Shown piece after piece: positions 53,472-64,000 of a stretch of DNA of 64,000 nucleotides. Every line of letters starts with the position of its first letter. Within the stretch, counting starts at the first letter, position 1. A program made the position numbers and the translations under genes. The stretch comes from Incurvaria masculella. Lineage: Eukaryota > Arthropoda > Insecta > Lepidoptera > Incurvariidae. The stretch is from positions 16,483,001-16,547,000 of the forward strand of contig OX335658.1 of assembly GCA_946894095.1 (NCBI GenBank), written 5' to 3'. The notes under the pieces were generated by a model. It did no database searches, had not been told where the DNA came from, and was given only the letters and a program-made list of their open reading frames with translations.

Positions 53472-54264
53472 AATTTGTTTATGTAACCGTGTCCGTTTGG
53501 GATATGCGATTGAATGTAATGAATACTGGAAATAAAACCATCAATGGGAAAAAAACAGTTTGAAAAAAAAAATTGCCGCCTAATATGATTCCCACATCCT
53601 TAAATAATATATTTATGATGCCCGTCACAATGCATTCCTAGGTTCCCTCTAAGGGTTGGTGCGGCGACGGTACCGCAGCACGGGGTGCAGGGGCGAAATT
53701 TAAATATTTCACCGCGATGTTACGCAGTGACGCGGTAGATTTAGGACATTTTGAAATATACTTGCGACGACCTTCGATGTGTTCAGATGTAAAGAGAAGT
53801 CAAACATTAAATCCTATTTATGGGCCTTATTCCGAATTAATATTAAAAATAAATATTAATGTAAAGATATTATGTATCTATTAAAACTTCATTGTCTACA
53901 AAAAAACCTGACATTAAGTATTTTTGTGGGATATATTTCATGTACATTACAATTATTAAAATTCGTTAAAATACCATTTTGATGATGATTTTTTTATTTT
54001 CTTAATCATGAGGTACGTTTTCCACTAGATTTGATTACCAACAAATAATAGAGGATCGATACTTACTATGTAACTTTTATGATTAGGTATTTAGAATGAG
54101 CATAAATATTTAGTTAACAGTATTTTTTGTCTCGTGATGCTAGTGACACTTGCACACCTGGAACAACCGGTGTTTACTTGAAAACTATCTTTTTATGGTT
54201 TCTCAATAGACAATTTTTTTTGACAGAACATCTCTTCGGGTATAACTTAAATACATCTGTTGTC
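53472..54264. other. Unassigned
   Basis: 53640-53790 is GC-richer and single-copy in the window. No gene recognised. Confidence 0.35.
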
Positions 54265-54678
54265 TTAAGGGGGTGTGTGCGTCCATCTAGATGGCACCAC
54301 AGTCGTTCGTCGCTATTTTTGCTATAACTTCTCAAAAATAAGAAGTTACTAACTATAACTATGTTGGCGAGCACACTTCGCAGTTCAATATTTAATCTGA
54401 TAGAACACATTATGAAAAAAGTTATTATTTGTGACTTAATTATGAGGCATAGCACAAAAAGTTGCGAATTATAAATGGCAACTTTGTGCACATATCCTCA
54501 GAAAGATCCAAGCAATTTCAGCTTATTTTTGTAATTGTTTAATGAGATTTAATAATAACCAATGAATGTGCTCGCCACTACAGTTTTAGTTTAGGTATTT
54601 CCAATGTTTGAGAAGTTAAAGCAGAAATAGCTACGAACTACTGTGGCGACATCTACTTTGACGCACACACCCCCTTAA
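54265..54678. mobile_element. TTAA-flanked MITE, family T3
   Basis: TTAA at 54265-54268 and 54675-54678. Ends GGGGGTGTGTGCGTC and GACGCACACACCCCC are perfect inverses. The arms continue ~70 bp (CCACAGT, GTTCGT, GCTATTT, AACTTCTCAAA). Non-coding. Confidence 0.9.
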
Positions 54679-55038
54679 TTGGATTAATATGTTCACCTGT
54701 TAGTTATTTTACCCGAAATACTTTAATCGATTTTAAGTTGATCTTAACCATCGATTTTAGAACTAAGATTATTTTTAAGCTAAATCAGTTTAGTCGCAAA
54801 ATAATACTCAGTCTCAATATGTGACCAAAAATATTTAATTTAAGTCATAAAAACTTTGAAAAAGCTTATGGTGGTTACCATACAACCCGATAAAATTTTA
54901 ATTGATGTTGTTAAGGATAATTTATTAATTCTTTGTTGTATTAATTGATCGTCAAGTAGCTACAATTGGATAATTCAAAGAGCATGTATTTATTGGCACT
55001 TCTGAAATAAATACAGAAGTTAGGAAGCGTGAGATTGC
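54679..55038. other. Unassigned
   Basis: AT-rich, nothing recognised. Confidence 0.35.
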
Positions 55039-55589
55039 TTAAGGTGGCTCAACCCGGCGGGACTAACTCATTCGCGGGCACGGTACAAAGCCGTGCTGTC
55101 GCGCTCTGGGACCTTCTATGTTTCAAAGAAAAAGACAGGCTCCGTGATGAGGAAGATGCTAAATGTCCACAAAAAAGACAATGTGTATAGTGTATGATTT
55201 GGTAAGATTTGAGAAAAATTTAATTACAAAACGACTTATAGCTAAAAGTAAACCACGACCGCTGTAGTCCAAAATCTAGCAGAAATCAAATAGATTATAA
55301 ATCTTGAATAAATAAGCTATGTCTGATGAATAATCTTTTTAAGATTTTCTTACTTTATCATAGCGTAATCCACCTCCAAAGTTATTGTATAAAACGCGCG
55401 AAAAATTCGAACTTTCGGACCTTATAACTTAGAAATCTAACACAATTTTACAATGCCCAACGGTCATCAGACATCTAGTTCGATCAAATAAAGCTATTTT
55501 GAGCAACATGTTGGATCTCTGAAAAGAAAAATGGGCGTGATCTTCTTTCCCCTTTTGTATGGGGAGATGAGGGGGATGGGCCACCTTAA
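55039..55589 (+). mobile_element. TTAA-flanked MITE, family T1 copy C
   Basis: 551 bp, ends TTAAGGTGGCTCAACCCGGC and GGGGATGGGCCACCTTAA. Internal order as in copy A. Confidence 0.9.
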
Positions 55590-56305
55590 TGCGCGCTCGA
55601 AATTCAATATCAGAATTTTATTTATATTAGGATTGCAATTCGTTTTTTTGGCAAATACAAAAAAAAATATGAACTTATAAAAGTAAAAACTGAGAAAGTC
55701 TGAAGAAATGGGTTCGCATCGCCATGTAAGGTTATTGTCTGCTGAATTGGGAAACTCTCCTGTGTATGCGTGGATCAGCAGACTGCCGACTCCGTACAAA
55801 CCGTTGTCTTTGTCTTGATATTTGATATTTTAGTCTCGGGTGGTGTGGAAGCGTTCCAACAAAAAGGGGTCGCTTCGACGGAGTTTTGGGGAATTTTCAT
55901 TATTTATCCTTGTGTGTATACATTTCAAAGAATAGATGTCAAATGTCTATTTGAAACTTTACTTTAATAAGGGCACGTGGATCGCTGACCAAAACCTTAA
56001 TTTATCAGTTTTTCGAATCAATTATGTACGATAGGTACGACCGAATCCGCGGATATATCAGTTTATGATGTAAGTGAGTGTTGCTTGGCCACCAAATTTT
56101 TAAATAAATGAAATGAAATAAAGATTAAATGTGTTATTACTGTGAAAACAAAATTTATTATTTTAAATGTTGTATTTTTACAGACATACAATCAAACACA
56201 TGGATACATAGGTGGAATTATATTAAACAAGTAACGTAGGTTTCCGGCTTAGCTCATGCTTAGCTAATACAACACCTACTGTAATTTATTAATTTGTTGA
56301 GTTAT
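55590..56305. other. Unassigned
   Basis: No recognised repeat or gene. Confidence 0.35.
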
Positions 56306-56560
56306 AAGTGAATTTCGTCACGAATATCCACTGTTCCGTACTTTGAAACTCATGTACAACTGTATGCGGTCGGTGTGCCCGGATCGGTACCATCGAATTG
56401 AATGTATTGATTATCGAAGCGGCAGATAATTCAATATTTTCTATTCAGTTCAATGTAGCCGTACATACATAACAAGCAAGATCCCGACATGGCACCTACA
56501 CAGTTTACATGCGGTGTGTGCGCTATATAAGGCACCCATGTCAAGTTAAATAAAAAATAC
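56306..56560 (+). repeat. SINE S2 body, degenerate
   Basis: TCACGAATATCCACTGTTCC, CGGATCGGTACCATCGAATT, CAGTTCAATGTAGCCGTACA, CCCGACATGGCACCTA, CCCATGTCAAGTTAAATAAA. Confidence 0.65.
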
Positions 56561-56837
56561 CCAATGAAAATATTCCACCAAACCTAACTACGAAATATTA
56601 AATTTCCATTTAGATATCTAACTACCGTTTACGTTAAACTGGCTATAACGAACGTAAATCAAGCAATAAATATTAAATTCAAAGAGAAATGTCCGAGGTG
56701 CCGCCTGTTACGTGCGGGTATGTATGTGTGAGGGTAGGACGTACATTTTCGTCCAGCGTGCCATGGGTTTGTTAATAGTTAGGAAATGACATAGCAATGT
56801 ATCCACATTAAAGAAAATGAATCAATTTTTTTCGAAC

Positions 56838-57230
56838 GGCTCGTAGCCTACTGGCGCGGGGACTGGCCTAGCGTGCCAGTGGTCTGGGTTCAATTCCGAC
56901 ATGCACCACTGTCTTTCTCTTTCCGAGTTCGATAAGTGCATTTCGCAACAAATGCGAGCTGCTCCATGGTTCGGAATCCATGTAAAACTGTAGGTCCCCT
57001 TCCCCTACTAGGTGGTAGTGTTTAAGCCCGCCCGGGTTGGTACCATCGCGTTGGATTAAAATATGGTCGAAGCGGCAATGAAAAGTTGTCCGTGTTTTCC
57101 ATCCAGTTCAATGTAGCCGTTCAATATAAGGAAGGTCCTGGCATGGCACCTAGTTCCCATGTGGTGTGTTGGGCTAATACCATGACAGAACTTGTGGTAT
57201 TAGCCATCCATGTCCAGTCACATAAAAAAA
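56838..57230 (+). mobile_element. SINE S2 with tRNA-like head, full length
   Basis: CGGCTCGTAGCCTACTGGCG, GGGTTCAATTCCGACATGCA (box B), then the full body to ATGTCCAGTCACATAAAAAA. It differs from 42980-43381 at scattered positions and in the end type (GTCCAGTCAC versus GTCAGGTCGC), so two subfamilies exist. Confidence 0.9.
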
Positions 57231-58024
57231 AACATTTCCCCTGACACACAACACAAACATACAATCTCTTAAATTAGCTAATAAACTCACCATAATTATT
57301 CACCTAACCTAACCTAACCTTACCTAACACCCCTTCCTCCTCTTACAGATCCACTCATATTGGCATGACTGTATTCAGCCTGCCATAAACTAAGTGTGCG
57401 TTCACCCTTTTTATCAATTCTATGTCGAATGCCGCCTACTACTCAGAATTCAGTTCTTTTGTAGGCTGCAGTTATTTTATTTACTTGTTCACGCATCACA
57501 TCCAATACTTGTTATTGTTAAATGTCAAATGTTAAGTTAATAATGCGTATAATCATGTAAATATCTGTTTGTTTGATGAATAAATAAATAAATTTCCAGT
57601 TTCATAAGAAAGTAAAAAAAGTTGTTATTTGTTGCCATTCGGAACTACATTTTGCGAATTTTTTAAATCCTAATTGCAGATTTTGAATTTGGAAAGGAAT
57701 TAAATTTTTAATAAAAATGTCACAACTATGGAAAGTTTTAACTAGCAATTTTTTGTTTTATATTCAATCCTTTAATCGCCGCTAACCTACTATCCTACAA
57801 ATGTTATAAATGGGAAAGATTGTTTTTGAGTACTCCTTCTTTTAAGCAGAAACGGAGCAGGAATTGATTTGATTGTTTGCAAAGAGAATGCTCTTCGGAG
57901 CCGCATACCACCATGCCTATATTCCTTTTACACACAGTCACTGTAGACATTTCTAGAATTAGCACCAACCGACTAGTTAAGCGGTAAACTGTACAATACA
58001 ATACAATACATGCCGTATGACCCC
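57231..58024. other. Unassigned; short CCTAA array at 57303-57327
   Basis: CCTAACCTAACCTAACCTTA is a short reverse TTAGG array outside the MITEs. Nothing else recognised. Confidence 0.4.
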
Positions 58025-58160
58025 TCAAAGTTCAGTCTTAGGTCCATCAAACACGGTGTGAAGAAGCGCTTAGCCGGCCGGCATGATTTTTGCAGCCCCC
58101 GTGAAAGCTCGAAGGCTCATGGGCGTTGTTGGCACCTCTTATGTAAGGGCCTGTGAAATC
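58025..58160 (+). pseudogene. LINE ORF2 C-terminal fragment
   Basis: CATCAAACACGGTGTGAAGA, then GCTCATGGGCGTTGTTGGCA and CACCTCTTATGTAAGG, parallel the sequence at 63911-64000. The reading resembles the last residues of a non-LTR ORF2. Only the 3' end is present. Confidence 0.5.
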
Positions 58161-58810
58161 CTATGCAGTGCTATAAAAATGTTATTTACTGGAGAGTGAG
58201 ATAGGCTACTTTTAACCCTGTTTTTTTCGATGAATATACAGATGAAATTAAATAAAAAAAATTACGGACAAACCAGTTAAAAATCACAAAGTGCTAAAAT
58301 CATAGCTTTTTCGTTATAAAAAACCTTTGAAACCTATTTTTCCATTCATTTCAGGAAGCAGCAATTTCTACATTGAGTCATTTTATAATAATCAAACAAC
58401 TTGCCAAGACTTTTTATTTATTTGTTTATAGAGAAAAAAACAGAGAAATGAAAACAAATTACTATAAAATAATAACCTATTGTATAAATATTCACAACTT
58501 TAACATTTGTGGGATGGATTATACGACTTTAATTTCTACAATACTGAAAAAACCATAAAAAAGATACATCAAACATTAGATCATGAAAAACAAATATTAA
58601 TACAGGAAAAATATATCGATGTACCAGTCCTTTGAGTATATAAAGGAACTCTTAGTGAAATAAGAAAATAAAAAGAATATAATATAAATACATATTTATA
58701 TAATATAAAACGAAATAAAAGTCTATAATCAAAAGATAAAAAATCGTCTATACGAGCGGCAATTCTGATGAACGCCTGGCAATGAAAACGTTTAAAGATA
58801 TCTTTCCTAA
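58161..58810. other. Unassigned
   Basis: AT-rich, nothing recognised. Confidence 0.35.
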
Positions 58811-59107
58811 AAACCGGCCAAGTGCGAGTCGGACTCGCACACGAAGGATTCCGTACCATTGTACAAGATTTAACGCAAAACTCACATTTTTATGTTCCGG
58901 CCATCCTTTAAATTCTATACATTTGTTGTTTTAGCGGCAAATTAAATACACACTCTGTGAACATTTCAGCTGCCTAACTATTACGGTTCATGAGTTACAG
59001 CCCTGTGACAGACGGACAGATAGACGGACGGACAGACGGACGGACGGACAGCGGGGGCTTAGTAATAGGGTTCCGTTTTCACCCTTTGCGTAAGAAACCC
59101 TAAAAAG
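58811..59107 (-). repeat. R repeat copy 14
   Basis: AAACCGGCCAAGTGCGAGTCG to CCCTTTGCGTAAGAAACCCTA. The GGAC tract is mixed GGAC/AGAC. Confidence 0.9.
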
Positions 59108-59380
59108 GGAAGCTTCATCGCGGATTCGTGGCTCCACGCGCTGCACACAGCGATGTGGATAATTCAAGTGCACGGTGAATAATCACGAACGAGGCCGGTA
59201 TTTGTACGGTTTGTACATATGTGAATTCCCGGACTCGCCAGCATTTTCCCGGTGCCCCTCGATGCACGTACGATACAAATCACGGATCAGAAAGTGGCTG
59301 CGCGATGCACTCGACCCTCGTGGGTACAATTAAACGAATGTACGTAGACATACTTAAGGGCGATTACGTTCAGTTTAATA
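59108..59380. other. Unassigned, apparently single-copy
   Basis: GC-richer complex sequence and no gene recognised. Confidence 0.35.
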
Positions 59381-59480
59381 AGGCATGGCACCAAATTTCT
59401 TCGGGAATGTGGTGTATTGGGCTAATATCATAACGGTAGTTTTGTGGTATTAGCCATACATGTCAGGTCGCATAAAAAAT
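59381..59480 (+). repeat. SINE S2 3' end
   Basis: AAGGCATGGCACCAAATTTC, GGTGTATTGGGCTAATATCA, CATGTCAGGTCGCATAAAAA, then a long T run. Confidence 0.8.
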
Positions 59481-59600
59481 TTTTTTTTTTTTAAATAACA
59501 ACGACGAATTTAGACGATCAAAAAAGTAAATATATAGACTGGTATCTAGCTATAATTTAAATATAAATCTGTCACTCTCTGATGCTTTGTGTTCTCATAG

Positions 59601-59935
59601 GGTCGCCTTCATAAAGTTCAATGAGCACAAGGTCCAAAACCCATAAAATCCAAAATGATGTATTTTATGCTTTTTAGCTTGGACATATTAGCTTGGATAT
59701 ATTAGCTTGGAAATATTAGCATATGCTTTTAAAACTTTATGAAACATCAAAATATTATATTAGTAACCTAAAAGTATTCGTATTCATAACATCCAAAAAA
59801 CACAAAGTCCAATTGGACCCTATGTTTTTTGGATATTATGAATAATTGAACATTTCGTAATTATAATATATTAATAGGAGTTTTGGATTCTGTGGATTTT
59901 GGACCTTTTTCTTTTTGGACTTTATGATGCGCACT
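59601..59935. mobile_element. MITE related to the TTAGG family, copy 4
   Basis: Arms GGGTCGCCTTCATAAAGTTC with AAGGTCCAAAACCCATAAAA, and GGATTTTGGACCTTTTTCTT with GGACTTTATGATGCGC. The TTAGG core is absent. Instead three 15-bp units (TATTAGCTTGGA...) lie at ~59675-59722. Confidence 0.65.
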
Positions 59936-60653
59936 TGTATCAAATATGGCTAGGCCATTTATGCATGCAAAATGGTTCTAAATGGTTTCACTTATGTCCT
60001 TGTGGAAACGAATGCAATCGGGTATTATCGCGACCTTATGAGATTTACTACTTTTTAACCTTAATTACATCTAAACTGACTTTTCTATGCAAAACATATT
60101 CACCTATTTTTAACAGAGGATGAGATGAATATCTAACATGACTGTCATCATCTTAATACACCATAATCATCGCGCATGGTAGACGGAGAACCACTCTATA
60201 ATTTGGTGTTTCATTGCCTTAGCAAGGTTGCAGATGAGCCTTCTGAGCCCATGGCCGAGAGAGACGTCCTCGATATCGAAGAGACCGTAAATAAGTCTTA
60301 AAGACACGCCGTGCTAATGGATGTAATTGTATCGTCAAATCAATAGTTACGTCTGTCTTCCCGGTAACAGTAGCACCGGACGAGTCTTTAACTGTTATTG
60401 GGATGGAATTTTTTATAGTCATTGCCTGTCCAATGTAGTTGTAAACGGCCTTATGCCTTCGAATTACAATGTATCCTTCTCTGGCCTTACGTTAAGAGTA
60501 TAATTAGGTGTTCAAGTTCCATACAATAGCTCGTGCCAATTTCCTTAGGCAATTAAAAAAAGATTTATCTTATATTTCGCACACTCGAAATCAACTCGGA
60601 GTTACGTCTGTACGTTAAAAAATATAAAATATATCAGAAAAAATGTTTTTAAT
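59936..60653. other. Unassigned
   Basis: Nothing recognised. The minus frame at 60219-60422 has no known domain. Confidence 0.35.
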
Positions 60654-61085
60654 TTGACTAAGAAAACAGGAACAAGCCATTGCATGGGATTTTATTACTT
60701 CATTATCGTCCTTAGGTCAGCAGCTTATTTGTTGTTCAATATGCTGGCTCTGTTTATTAATTTAAATCGCTCGATTTGTCTAAGTAAAATAAATATGCAA
60801 ACATTCCCAGAAGGTCTAGTCAGCCAGGGAATTAAAAGACTGCACGTCATGCCCGCAAGCATGAGATCCAATATAGCCCAACTGAGGGTGGCACTAAAAA
60901 ACAATATATATAAATACATATATATTTCTAGTCAAGTTAATGATTGTGCGAAACATGGCTTAATAATAATAATGCTAAGGAAAATAATATGGTCGATTCA
61001 ATGTAACCCTGTAAAAAATCATTATATGTTAAAATATGAATACGAAATGTGTAAGCTAGTAACACCTTACAAAATGTATGCCTAA
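60654..61085 (+). other. 143-codon open frame, probably not a gene
   Basis: This is the second longest frame after those from transposons. Residues near the middle (TFPEGLVSQGIKRLHVMPAS) look plausible, but the codon use is AT-driven and the ends are hydrophobic or low-complexity. There is no splice or start context that supports it, and no family is recognised. I list it only as the largest non-repeat frame. Confidence 0.15.
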
Positions 61086-62456
61086 TTTAATATTGACATT
61101 ATATCAGAGACAATTATGTAGAAACCTTGTTATACAAACAAAAAGACACATTTTAGATAAACGAGCAATGCCCGTGTAACTAATGAAGTGCCTCAACCAT
61201 CCAGTTTACTTTAATGTCAACCTAAACAATGTATCTAGAGGAAATTAAAAGCCATTTATTATGTAATGACGCTGAAACTAGTTCCACGCTATGATCCGTG
61301 GAGTAAATGAGCTATGTGATGTCACCTTTTAGCCTTTGTGCCTTCATGGTGTGCTCGTCCTACTATACTAACGAAATAATAGGTTGAGGTAGTATCTCTC
61401 CCACTAAAAAAAAGTATGTGCAACTGTTCACTATTTTAGCACAGTTAAAATTCAGTCATGTATGGTACAGTATTTCTGATTACTATTTATGTATTACGGT
61501 AATTATCTGTAAATGAGCCAAAACAGTTAGGATTAAACATTTATTGTTACCGATTGAGCAGTACCGATTAGTCAAAATTACACATGACGGATCAGATGAT
61601 TTTGAAACGGTAATTTTTATTAATTAACCATAACTGCTCACTACAAATTAGTCATGGAACTATCCAGTTTCAAGAGATACAAGATTTTTTAACATATTGG
61701 ACAGTACCTTTTCACTGAATAACAATTAAGAATGGAAAAACAAGCTTGAAACAGTTTTCACACAGTTAGGGAAAACACTTATTTCAAAGAGTTAAGAAAC
61801 ATATTAAAATATACAGTAACATTTAATATTTAAGGCTAACTGTTTTACTTAGATGGTTCTATTTGAACATTGCAAGACGGTTCGAATTATTGGAATTACA
61901 GTTAGATTCACTGTTTTTTTCAGTGAACAAACACAAAAAACAATAATTGTTGTTATTAATATTAAATCTGGAAATACAGGTTCTAACCACAGAAAATAAT
62001 AATTAAATATAAGTGATTTCTGTTACCAATCTTGTATTCGTGCATCCCATCGCAGCCTGCTGCTCCTGACATCCGAACAAGCCCCCACACATACATTTTT
62101 TTTATGTACCTAACGGACATGGATGATTAAATAATATTATTTTTTGGTAACTTAATTTTTTTTAAATAAAAACTTGAATCACATACATTGAAGTAACCGT
62201 AAACTAAGTGTCTAAGAATAGCTGTTTATCATAAGCGAACCTCCGGAGAAATCCAAACTTTATCAACTGAAAGTTTGGCTTTTTGATTACAAGACTGTAG
62301 TTTAGGTAAAATTGTAGGAGAAGTTTTGTGGCGCCAACTTTGTTATTACATTTAAAGTGTTTTGATAAGGAGAAGTAATTTGGCTCATCTGTAATAAATA
62401 TTTATTTAAATAAACTGAAATACGTAGGCTAAGAGCTTACCAGGGCTTATATTTAA
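61086..62456. other. Unassigned
   Basis: AT-rich. A few short palindromes (for example CACTGTTTTTTTCAGTG near 61910) and no gene. Confidence 0.35.
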
Positions 62457-63105
62457 AATGTGACGGGACATGGATAGATAATAACACACCTACTGTCATG
62501 ATATTCCTTCCTCACATTGCACATCTACATTGAACCTATGGTAAACGACAACTATTAGTTTAGATATATATTTTAGAGATTACTTAAATATAAGATAGAT
62601 AAAGTTCGTAAAATATTTTTGATTAGTTTTACATTGACGATGGCACTATTCACCAGGTTTAGGTTAAGTTTGTAAGATTCATAATAATTTTTAAATACAT
62701 ATTTTTAATGTTTCTCTTTATGTTTTTCTTGTGAGCGGTGGTATTGATTAATTGACTACTTAAATTTGAATTAAGTTTTAAACTTATTTTGTGACTGGCA
62801 AAGTATGTATGTTTGCCAGTTCTAATATACATAACGATAGCATAGCATAACGATTCTTGACATGTTCAAGTGTAGGTTACCTACCTATGAATGCAATAAA
62901 ACAATACAATACAATACCACTTCGCCAGTATTTCATTAACTGCGATAGTACCAACCCAGGTGGTATCGACCTTACCCAGTAGTTAAAATATATATTAGAA
63001 CCACGGTCAAAATCATCAGTCGAAAACGGTCACCCATCCAGGACCCAACCTGCCCAGAGTTGTTTCATCTCGATTATCGGAGTCGTGCAACTGAGCTATT
63101 GAGAC
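62457..63105 (-). mobile_element. SINE S2 with 5S rRNA-like head, copy 3, interrupted
   Basis: The left part (62457-62545) is the minus-strand 3' end (ACATGGATAGATAATAACAC). The right part (62930-63105) has GATAGTACCAACCCAGGTGG, GGTCACCCATCCAGGACCC (5S box C, minus) and TGAGCTATTGAGAC. A LINE 3' end sits between. Confidence 0.7.
62546..62925 (+). mobile_element. LINE 3' end with (ACAAT)n tail inside the SINE
   Basis: TTGTGAGCGGTGGTATTGAT, a hairpin CTGGCAAAGTATGTATG-TTTGCCAG (8-bp stem), then GAATGCAATAAAACAATACAATACAATAC as tail region. It is a 5'-truncated non-LTR end that splits the SINE body. Confidence 0.65.
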
Positions 63106-63403
63106 ATGAGAGTAGTTTGACCAATAAACAAACTCGTTTCAGTTTGAAAACATCTTTCAATTTTCAATTTGAGCTTCTGTTAAATTCCACCCCTACACTG
63201 AATTGGTCTGCCGCAGCGAGCATACAATATTATCAACCAATCAAACTTTCAATATACCGGTTTTCATTTTCCAGAAAATTCTCAGATGTTACGGTAGAAC
63301 GTTGCCTGTAAGTAACATTCATATTTTTGCCTGCATCCAGTTATAAAATAAAATAAGGATGATTTGAATCCATGCATTAATATAAATGTACTTCACTAGC
63401 TGT
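63106..63403. other. Unassigned
   Basis: Nothing recognised. Confidence 0.35.
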
Positions 63404-63770
63404 GGAATCCGGCTCCGCTCAGCCTAATATCGTTTTGGACTGATGTCACGCTGAATTACTACCTGGATATTACTCGAATATGAGTTCCCCATATATCATC
63501 CTCTATTTTAGCCCCTAACAGTTGTATTCGGAGAGCACTTGTCTACACTTAGTACGAGATTAGCACCGGACAATCCATACAAAAACCGGTTAAGTCCGGC
63601 GGATTGAAGTTAGTGTGCTCACTCTGAATACGTCTGTTAGAGTTAAAATTTGGCAACAAAAGGTAGCATAAATGTTTTTCTCCAAGGTTCAGACTATACG
63701 CAAAATTCATCAAAATGGGTTCATCTGTTTAGGCGGCAGACAGAGTTATTTTCTATGTCATTGTTACTTT
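63404..63770. repeat. Degenerate common insect repeat
   Basis: CTAGCTGTGGAATCCGGCTC at the left and TTCATCAAAATGGGTTCATC at the right resemble the two parts of an abundant lepidopteran repeat (…CTAGCTGTGCCCGC…, …TCAAAATTGGTTCAGC…). Weak. Confidence 0.4.
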
Positions 63771-63775
63771 TTCTC

Positions 63776-64000
63776 AACATGAAACAGTCGACATTCACTG
63801 TATACATTCCGAAAATAAGAACCAACCGGTACTCTAGATCATTTATCAATAGGGTCGCTAAACTATGGAATCGACCCCTGCCGAGATATTTCCTTCAAAT
63901 TTCGAAATGGGATCTATCAAACATGGTGAAACGAAGCACCTGGCCGTCCTGGATGATTCCAAAGCCCATGGGCATCTTCGGGCACCTCTTCTCTAAGGTT
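63776..64000 (+). pseudogene. Non-LTR ORF2 C-terminus, runs off the window
   Basis: The frame is open from 63779 to the edge: KQSTFTVYIPKIRTNRYSRS, then SFINRVAKLWNRPLPRYF. The pattern R-Y-x-x-S-F-x-x-R-x-x-x-L-W-N-x-L-P is the usual end of Jockey/CR1-type ORF2 proteins. The preceding RT domain is absent, so this is a 5'-truncated piece. It is homologous to 58025-58160. Confidence 0.65.

Overview
This is eukaryotic nuclear DNA, most probably from a moth or butterfly. The sequence is AT-rich, has no operon-like gene packing, carries short TTAGG-type (arthropod telomere) arrays, and is saturated with interspersed repeats. One of these, with the tail GGCCAAGTGCGAGTCGGACT, I associate with Lepidoptera from memory. 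I found no host protein-coding gene that I could defend. The window looks like intergenic or long-intron sequence.

Most of the recognisable content is transposon-derived: (1) about fourteen copies of a ~300 bp repeat, here called R, with a variable (CCGT)n tract; (2) a SINE family with one shared body but two kinds of Pol III head, tRNA-like and 5S rRNA-like; (3) a second tRNA-derived SINE that still folds D, anticodon and T arms; (4) non-LTR retrotransposon pieces, the largest at 15473-17340 with reverse transcriptase and C-terminal region, plus many 3' ends carrying a covarying stem-loop; (5) Tc1/mariner relics at 19397-20446 and 24275-25044; (6) a Helitron helicase relic near 19060-19210; (7) many MITE or foldback elements, with TTAA, TTAG/TAAG, TA, CTG or 8-bp target duplications.

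Layout. 1-15 kb: R copies, TTAGG-bearing MITE, hairpin element, LINE tails, TTAA-MITE, two CpG-rich blocks, SINEs. 15-25 kb: LINE nested in R, Helitron relic, mariner, 823-bp TIR element, SINE cluster, foldback mariner. 25-35 kb: repeat-poor stretch, palindromic element, tRNA-SINE with hairpin element inside it, nested foldbacks, third hairpin element. 35-47 kb: TTAA MITEs, minisatellite, SINE inside R, TTAGG MITE pair, palindromic MITE with a LINE inside it. 47-64 kb: more MITEs, SINEs, R copies, and a LINE ORF end running off the right edge.

Nested insertions give a relative chronology. The most unusual item is a 139-188 bp hairpin element present three times, each copy flanked by exact 12-15 bp direct repeats that contain TAA at or next to their left end. 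Next come the SINE family with exchangeable Pol III heads and the covarying LINE 3' stem-loop. Stretches described as unassigned were read on both strands without finding anything I could name.
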